In this document: one piece after another, positions 58,216 through 64,000 of the stretch
How the letters are laid out: each line of letters begins with the position of its first letter
Position numbering within the stretch: position 1 is the stretch's first letter
Assembly: GCF_034702125.1 (NCBI RefSeq)
Contig: NC_085868.1
Coordinates: 46,980,778-47,044,777 of the forward strand
Source: Engraulis encrasicolus
Taxonomy: Eukaryota; Chordata; Actinopteri; Clupeiformes; Engraulidae
Direction: 5' to 3'
DNA: 64,000 bases
Made by a program: the position numbers and the translations under genes
Notes under the pieces: generated by a model
Databases searched by the model: none
What the model saw: the letters and a program-made list of their open reading frames with translations, nothing else
Told to the model about the DNA's origin: nothing

Positions 58216-59080
58216 TAATGACCAATATCATAATAGTGAATATTTGGCCACTCACGCACAAAATCTTCATGCTTTGAAATACTGATTTCTTTTCTTTACA
58301 GTCTGGTCTACAAATACAGCATTTGTCAGCATTAGTTGTGGGTGTTTTGGGATTGTTTTGACTGCAAGAGATAATGCATATTACTTTGTGACTTTGATCA
58401 GAAGCCAAAGTCTAGTCTGTCACATTCAGGTTCAAATGACGGATTTTTAATGGTTATTTTTACTGTTTTACTTTATTTTCATTTTCTTGTTCTTCCTGTC
58501 TTGTGTACAGTAGAAGACATGGATTACATTTGATTTTTCATATATGTACAGCATCGGGGTTTAAGCTAATTTTAATTAATTAATTGTTTGTTTGTATTTT
58601 AATGGAGAAGAGCTGAATCAGATGAAGATGTGCTTGTGACTCGGGGTATAGAGCAGCAGGATTTTAGTGTTTAAATCACCTGTCGTCACTCCTAGTACCT
58701 AGTCATGTCCCCATACTGTTTTGAACGTCCCCACAAAAAAGCTAAATAACACTCCCAATCCCAAACCCACCAAATAAACAAAATAGATCCTGTGGGCAGG
58801 GCAACAGGAATAACATTATGTGATTTCACGGAGCCATAGAGGAACACAGTTTTTGATCTTCTTCCCCGGGCTACACTCTTGCACAAATTAGACATACATT
58901 AACTACTTTTAAACAGAAATTTGATTTATACATTTAAATGTGGCTCTATTCCCGAGCTCAGTCCTTATCAGATTCCTGAACTGACTGAGAATGGAAAAAA
59001 AGTTGAGGAACTCGGTGCCCTGTGTGTTACACAAAGTGTTGGTGGCAACGCAGGCCGTCCAGCACAAAGCTCACGACATG
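58216..59080. other. gpc5: Unassigned intron 1 sequence
   Basis: Nothing recognised. Confidence 0.5.
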
Positions 59081-59088
59081 CCATAGCT

Positions 59089-59273
59089 CAGTGGTGTAGT
59101 CTACGTAGAACGCAGGTATACGCAGTATACCCACTTCAAAATTTCAGGGATATCAGTATACCCACCTAAAATTGATTAGACTTAGAATAGCACAAATATA
59201 TACAGCACACCCACTTCAAAAAATGCTCAAATATACAGTATACCCACTACAAATAAAGTAGACTTAACCACTG
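59089..59273. mobile_element. hAT MITE (TATACCCAC repeats)
   Basis: CAGTGGTGTAGTCTACG and GTAGACTTAACCACTG with perfect 8-bp TSD CCATAGCT (59081-59088, 59274-59281). TATACCCAC recurs four times inside. Confidence 0.93.
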
Positions 59274-59383
59274 CCATAGCTAACATCGGTCCCCTTGTCC
59301 CCGGTGTCCTCTTGTAGACTGTAAACTTCAATGTCGCACAGTCTGCCAAGAGAAGTTGCTGACTTAAAGCAGCACGTTACAGA

Positions 59384-59460
59384 AGGGCTGCCCCCTTGCA
59401 CCTTGCACGGGTGAGGCAGAAATGCAATTTTAGTGTGTGCAGTGTGCACCTCACAGGATT
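59384..59460 (+). mobile_element. SINE 3' fragment (family of 38945)
   Basis: GCTGCCCCCTTGCAC, CACGGGTGAGGCA and TGCAATTTTAGTGTGTGCAG match the body of the 38945 SINE. Confidence 0.75.
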
Positions 59461-59689
59461 CTAAGCCATGAGACCCACTGATGATGTAAAACCTGCAATG
59501 CATCATTTGCATGCAGTACTGAGCTACATGTTTTTGGGGCTGTCTGTCTCCCTCGCAAAACATCACAGCTGTCCTTAAGAAAACCATGATCCATGAAAAA
59601 CTTGACTAGACAACAACAAGATTACTTACAGCACACATATCACCATATGCATGTCCTGTCAACTCCACTTATCTGTATTTATGTATGTG

Positions 59690-59757
59690 TATGTATATAT
59701 GCTACTTGATACCTTAATTTCCCTCTGGGGTCAATAATAAAGGATACTCTACTCTAA
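59690..59757 (+). mobile_element. LINE/SINE 3' tail
   Basis: ACCTTAATTTCCCTCTGGGG TCAATAATAAAGG plus ACTCTACTC resembles the 3' tail of fish non-LTR elements; the rest is absent. Confidence 0.55.
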
Positions 59758-60588
59758 ATCAGAAATGGTTGCCCTTACTGTCACGTCTCTCTACTAAGCT
59801 ACAGGCTATACTATAGTCTTCAATTTGCCCAAAGGGGCCATCAGCAAAAATCCTGTGGCCTGACAAAAAAGCCCAAGTCAAACAGTGCAGCAAATACAGC
59901 CATGTTGGACAGCAGCTGAGTAAACACAGTGAATGTTATCATGCCACTAATTGCCGCTCTGCTCTTAAGTCAAGTGCATCTCTACTCTCTCACTCAGATG
60001 GGCCATTGTAAATGGCACTGAGAGCCTAGAGAGGGATGGGGAGGGATGAAGCGAAGCACACATTCCATAGTGCTGTGCGTATAATACCTAGCATACAGTC
60101 CACAACAATACAATACAACGTGTACTGTGTATATTCATATATTTATCGACCTATGGCGATGCAATCTAAGGCTGATGTGTGTCCCCATACTGTGACACAC
60201 CTGCGATCCACCATCTCCATAATCTTGTTTTTGTTTTTTTAGGGTTGGCTTTTTTTGCATTTGGTGCATTTGGTTTGGTTGGCTGGTGTCAATTTAGAGC
60301 ACTGATTTAGAGCCCTGGCATACTCAAATGAAATGTCATCATTTTTACTTAATTCTAACACTGCCGATGGTTGATCTAGGCTTTTACACGCAGAAGATTA
60401 TCAAAACAAAGCTATACAAAAAAATTAACGTGCAATGGAGACGATTGCGGATGAATTGTTTTAACATCCGTTGATAACCTAACAATTCCTCCAACTTTTA
60501 TGATTCTCGCCGATGACATGACCAAATGAGGAACCATGATTCCGGAGCATTTCAAAGCAATGGAATCTGAAGACAATGTTGTGGTTAC

Positions 60589-60739
60589 CTGTCCGAGGTT
60601 TGTCAGGTACGGATTTCAACGGTCCGATTAGTTTCTGATGAAAAACTTTGCGCACTTCATCGCAGTTTGGAGGGCTTTCCAGGCTGAGGTACATCAAGGT
60701 GGCAAATAACAGGCAAAACGGCAGCAGATGTTGTCCCAT
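60589..60739 (-). CDS. gpc5: Glypican-5-like, coding exon 1 (signal peptide and N-terminus)
   Basis: First coding exon of a GPI-anchored heparan-sulfate proteoglycan core protein, which acts at the cell surface on growth-factor and morphogen signalling. The ATG at 60739-60737 sits in a good context (A at -3, G at +4), and an in-frame TAA lies at 60784-60782 just upstream, so this is the first in-frame Met. The 50 codons give a hydrophobic signal segment (residues about 5-20, rich in L/F), then Cys26 in NCDEVRKVF, the usual glypican N-terminal Cys region, ending VPDKPRT. The exon stops after one base of a Gly codon, followed by donor GT (60588-60587). Joining to exon 2 makes ...PRT-GSDLQVC, the exon 1/2 junction typical of GPC3/GPC5. 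The subfamily call is sure; gpc5 rather than gpc3 rests on exon 2. The transcription start is not visible. Confidence 0.88.
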
Positions 60740-61373
60740 CTTGGAAGAGAGTGTTCCGATCAAAATTCGTGTCCAGTCCCTTTAGCTTAAGTCCCACAGT
60801 CCTTTGAATAGTTCCGATGTTGGGTTAAGATAGCAACACAGGCAATTGAATTTGTACTAGAAGATGACAAATCTACCACAGTATCGCAGCCCTCAGTTAT
60901 TGTGTGGAAGTCACACCGGTGCTTACTAGCAAGTTGCGAGAAGTTGCTGTCGCACGGGCAGCAGCAGACAGCATGCTGGACTCATACTTGGCAATGGTTG
61001 GGAGCTGTCAATGGAAAATGGGCGGCATCGGTAGTTTTGACAAGAGGGGTGTGTTGGCGCGCGCAACCCTCCTACGGTAAGCAGAGCCATCATGTGGAGG
61101 GATTTGTTGAAGACTGGCATAAACCCGAGCATTGGAGTTTAATGGTAAATCACATCGCAGTTCGTGTCCTGACAGTTTCCCCCAAACACATGCATTTCCC
61201 TATCGGTTTGCAGGGCGCGTGCGAGAACGGCAGAACGGGACGCTCCAATCGGCATGTGATTTGAAATGCACGAAGAGCCACCTGTTGGGAAAATGTGGAC
61301 ATTGCAATCGTATGAAAGTTGCAGTTTCTAATTCGATTTCGCACAATTGTGCAAAACACTGCCCACTGGGCAA
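60740..61373 (-). promoter_or_regulatory. gpc5: gpc5 5' UTR / proximal upstream region
   Basis: Sequence upstream of the exon 1 ATG. It is richer in CG and GCGCGC than the surrounding intron (around 60.95-61.25 kb), as expected for a promoter-proximal region. I find no convincing TATA box and cannot place the start site. An in-frame stop at 60784-60782 ends the upstream reading frame. Confidence 0.4.
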
Positions 61374-61560
61374 AAAGACGTCCAAACAACGTCTTTTCCA
61401 GGTCATTGTTGGACGTCCCAGCAGGGTACCAGAATGTAACGCCAGATGACGTCTTTTTTTTGCGTTATTATGACGTCAGGTATGAACGTCATCAGGACCT
61501 CCAGATAAGGGCAAATTCTAGTCCATATTAGGTCATTAGGGATGTCTTAACGTCTTTTTC
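61374..61560. mobile_element. GACGTC-rich transposon end
   Basis: ACTGCCCACTGGGC, then alternating GACGTC/AACGTC and AGGTCATT motifs over about 190 bp. A GGACGTCTTTTTGAC motif lies near 62088. CACTG-type ends recall fish DNA elements of uncertain superfamily. Confidence 0.45.
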
Positions 61561-62724
61561 GAAATTGGAATGAACCTCTCCCCCTCCTTACCTCAGTACC
61601 ATTAAATTTATTCCATCCAAAACTCCATTTGCTAAAACGAGATAACCTAACATAGCCTCATAACAAAAGCCTAACAACCTAACAAACAGGTCAATTCTTA
61701 CCCACAGACTCGTTGAATTAAGATGGCAGATTTTCAAAGCAAAAAAGTTAAACTACACAGCTCAACACCAAGCAATGGTGGTATTTTGAGAAAATTAAGG
61801 GTAAAGGGTTCTTGAAAAGCAAGACAGTTGAGATTCGAACAAATCCCATCTTAAGACAAATGGTACACACAGTCTCACCTATGCCAGACTTTGTGCACAA
61901 TCTTTAAAAAGTCCTTTGATGCTCCATGTATGCAACACAATGCAAAATAGCATTTCTTGTTAATTGTATCGACTGCTTCAGAACTGAAGTAACCTCATCA
62001 CTGCCTCCCATTCAGATCACTCAAATGTTCTAATCTGTTGCTAAAATAAATAAAATGTCTTATAGCAAATGGGACATCACTCTTTGTGGACGTCTTTTTG
62101 ACTTTAAATTAACTCTGTGAGTTGTCATTCAAACATTTAAGTGACAGCATTAAAAACCTTGAAACTTCTAGTTTTCAAAATATACAGACAATTATCACAT
62201 GGAAAGTGACAGGGGGGGGTTTACTTTTATTTAGCAAACACTTTTGTTTACAAGGTTAAATCTTCAAAAGTCTTGACTACATACCTCTGCAACGTTTTTT
62301 TTTTGTAGAGTTGTGTTTACATTCAATAAAAAAAAAAATTGTATTACATTAACTTTACTGTCATATTATTTTCAGAAGAGGGGGAGATAACAAATGTGAT
62401 CTTTTTCAAGAATAATTAACACCACTGCGAATTTCATGAAGTATTGATGATTATGACTCGTACACTATCATCTCTTAACAACATTACCGGTGTATTACAA
62501 AACCCAAAAGTCTTGAAATTCGAAGTAGTGTTAAATACTCTTGAAAACTTTCTTATGAAATACTGTAGGATCCAACATATTGGAAGAAAAGACATTGTAC
62601 CTTGGGTTAAGAGACAGTTCATCTGAATGAAAACTCTGCATTACATCAATGGGTCTTACATCTGCCACATCATATCATTTCACAATCGTCCAGTTTTACA
62701 ACATATATTTTTTAAAAATATGAT
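61561..62724. other. Unassigned sequence upstream of gpc5
   Basis: AT-rich, no exon-like frame recognised. Confidence 0.5.
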
Positions 62725-63123
62725 GGTAACACTTTATTTTAACATTACATAGCTTAGCACTAATACATACAATGTTAACCCATTGATGCCTAAAGCACTT
62801 GCAGAAAAGGGTGCTGATGCCATACAAAACTCCAGGCGCCAGGGCCAATGTTGCACAACCCAACATCCAGCATCAATGGGTTAATGCCTGTATAAGTAAC
62901 TTGTAAGGCATGTACTAAGCGAAATCAAACATTTGTTAGGTCCTTACTGAAGTTATATTAGGTGATAAATCCCAAATTGTGCATGAACAAGGCATTTGCG
63001 AATACATGCCTAACGTATGTTTGATTTTGCTTAGTGCATGCCTTACAAGTTACTTATACAGCATACAGGCATTAACACTATGTATTAGAGCTAATAGATG
63101 TAATGATAAAATAAAGTGTTGCC
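62725..63123. mobile_element. Fold-back element (GGTAACACTTTATTTTA ends)
   Basis: GGTAACACTTTATTTTAAC at the left and TAAAATAAAGTGTTGCC at the right. The long arms match up to the centre near 62970 once the 62779-62880 insertion is removed. Confidence 0.85.
62779..62880. mobile_element. piggyBac-type MITE nested in the fold-back
   Basis: TTAA (62775-62778, 62881-62884) with ends CCCATTGATGCC and GCATCAATGGG; 102 bp. The empty site is visible in the opposite arm (GTTAATGCCTG), confirming the insertion. Confidence 0.92.
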
Positions 63124-63411
63124 AAAATGATAATCAAAATAATTCTGCTGGGAAGCTTTGAGAGAAGTTGTAGTGCCTTTGTTCGTTTGTTGGTTGAGAT
63201 GGGAACGTCATAAACATATTCAAAGAAGGTGAAAACAGAGCTGAGCTGTGCTGGATATAACAAGTTGCAGACCCAGTAAAGCTTGAACAGCTTGTCAATT
63301 GTGCAAGTCAGGCCGTCTGCAACGGGAATGGTCACACGGTCATTCCTGGCGGTTATGACAGACTCTTCAGGTTCCCAATGCAGACCACTAGTGGTTGGGT
63401 TGTGGATTCCA
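63078..63411 (-). CDS. Unassigned exon-like ORF upstream of gpc5
   Basis: On the minus strand an uninterrupted frame runs from about 63411, just after an AG preceded by a C/T-containing tract (possible splice acceptor), to 63078. It has natural codon use and a residue pattern that looks coding: GLHWEPEESV, TIPVADG, CTIDKLFKLYWVCNLLYP, then an aromatic/hydrophobic stretch ending LQLLSKLP. The last ~15 codons lie inside the fold-back element at 62725-63123. I do not recognise the gene. It faintly recalls C-terminal regions of multicopy uncharacterised fish proteins. It could be the last exon of an upstream gene on the same strand, or a decayed copy. No signal or catalytic motif is visible. Confidence 0.4.
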
Positions 63412-64000
63412 TCTCAGTGTCAGTAGTGCAGTGAAGAGGGATGTGAAGTTGGTTCCAGACTGAGAAGAAGTAGAAGAGGAGGAAGAAGAAGAAGGGGGAG
63501 AGAGAGAGAGAGACACATCATCAATAATACTTAATAGCAAGTTTTACTTAACTGATTGAAAGGTATGAAGCATACCAGTCAAACTAAGTATACAGGCATG
63601 AAAACGGGTCAGGGGTGAAAAAGGTGAGAAAGGTGCGGCGTGGCGCGGTGGCACGGAGCGGCGCGTGTGTTGCAGCGGTGCGCGCGAATGTGTGGTGTGC
63701 AGTGGCATTTTTGGGGGATAGTGTTGAGTCATACTAGGGGGGTCTGGGGGCATGGTCTCCCATGGGAGAAAATTTAGCTAAAACCGTCTTTAAATGATGA
63801 ATTTTGAGCATACTGTAGCGACCCAGGGACAGTGAACATAAGAACTGTCAACCATCTTCGTTACTTCATGACTGTCATGCTGACGCAAGAAATTTAAGCG
63901 GTTAAATAAGTTGTTAAAAGGTCACTAATCATTGTGTCANAGTGAAATTTCTGTAATGCTTTCCTATGAAAATGTATAATCAAAAATCTGCAAAAACTGT
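63412..64000. other. Repeat-like G/A-rich region to window end
   Basis: GAAGAAG/GA tract at 63470-63510 and a GGTGCGGCGTGGCGCGG stretch near 63632. GGGGGTCTGGGGGCATGG near 63735 recalls fish DNA-element interiors. A single N is at 63940. Confidence 0.45.

Larger units (their letters stand above)
52769..60588 (-). other. gpc5: gpc5 intron 1
   Basis: 7.8-kb phase-1 intron between the two recognised exons with GT donor and AG acceptor. It holds several short transposons, a tRNA-headed SINE and a tandem duplication, listed separately. No other coding exon was seen. Confidence 0.85.

Noticed and set aside
60479..60763. Longer exon 1 ORF starting at 60763 and reading through to 60479
   Set aside because: The upstream start would be TTG, and beyond 60589 the frame passes the GT donor into non-glypican sequence; the ATG at 60737-60739 and the donor at 60588 fit the exon 2 phase.

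Overview
The window looks like non-coding DNA from a ray-finned (teleost) fish. It is dense in long dinucleotide microsatellites, tRNA-headed SINEs whose tails read like other fish SINEs, and dozens of short non-autonomous DNA transposons (hAT-, piggyBac- and Kolobok-like, identified by exact target-site duplications, TSDs). It also holds Penelope-like retroelement remnants. I cannot name the species.

One host gene is clear, on the minus strand: the first two coding exons of a glypican of the GPC3/GPC5 subfamily, best matching glypican-5 (gpc5). Exon 1 is 60589-60739 (ATG, signal peptide, N-terminal Cys). Exon 2 is 52607-52768, 162 bp and in phase. Intron 1 is 7.8 kb. Everything from 52606 down to base 1 reads as the start of a very long intron 2, so most of the window is a mobile-element museum inside gpc5. 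At 63.08-63.41 kb, upstream of gpc5 and on the same strand, an open reading frame of roughly 95-110 codons looks coding, but I cannot assign it.

Layout. 0-5.3 kb: pentanucleotide repeat, a hAT relic with a transposase remnant, and long (CA)n, (TG)n and (CCTG)n tracts. 6.0-6.6 kb: two short fold-back insertions with 18- and 14-bp TSDs and hammerhead-ribozyme-like cores. 7.05-13.14 kb: a 6.1-kb composite inverted repeat holding two head-to-head Penelope-like copies (GIY-YIG endonuclease remnants), interrupted by a 1.2-kb TA-flanked transposon. 16-36 kb: hAT, piggyBac and SINE insertions, several nested, plus a 31-bp minisatellite. 36.9-38.5 kb: GGAGA polypurine arrays. 39-52 kb: further SINEs, short inverted-repeat elements and hammerhead-like motifs. 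52.6-60.7 kb: gpc5 exons 1-2 and intron 1. 60.7-64 kb: gpc5 upstream region and the unassigned exon-like ORF.

The most distinctive signal is a recurrent motif: CTGATGA, one A, a short stem, CGAAAC, then usually GTC. It occurs at least six times. Two copies lie just 3' of Penelope-like coding sequence, and others sit in tiny insertions with 14-18-bp TSDs. I read these as hammerhead ribozymes of Penelope-like elements and small non-autonomous derivatives resembling retrozymes. All of this is read by eye; no alignment or folding program was run.
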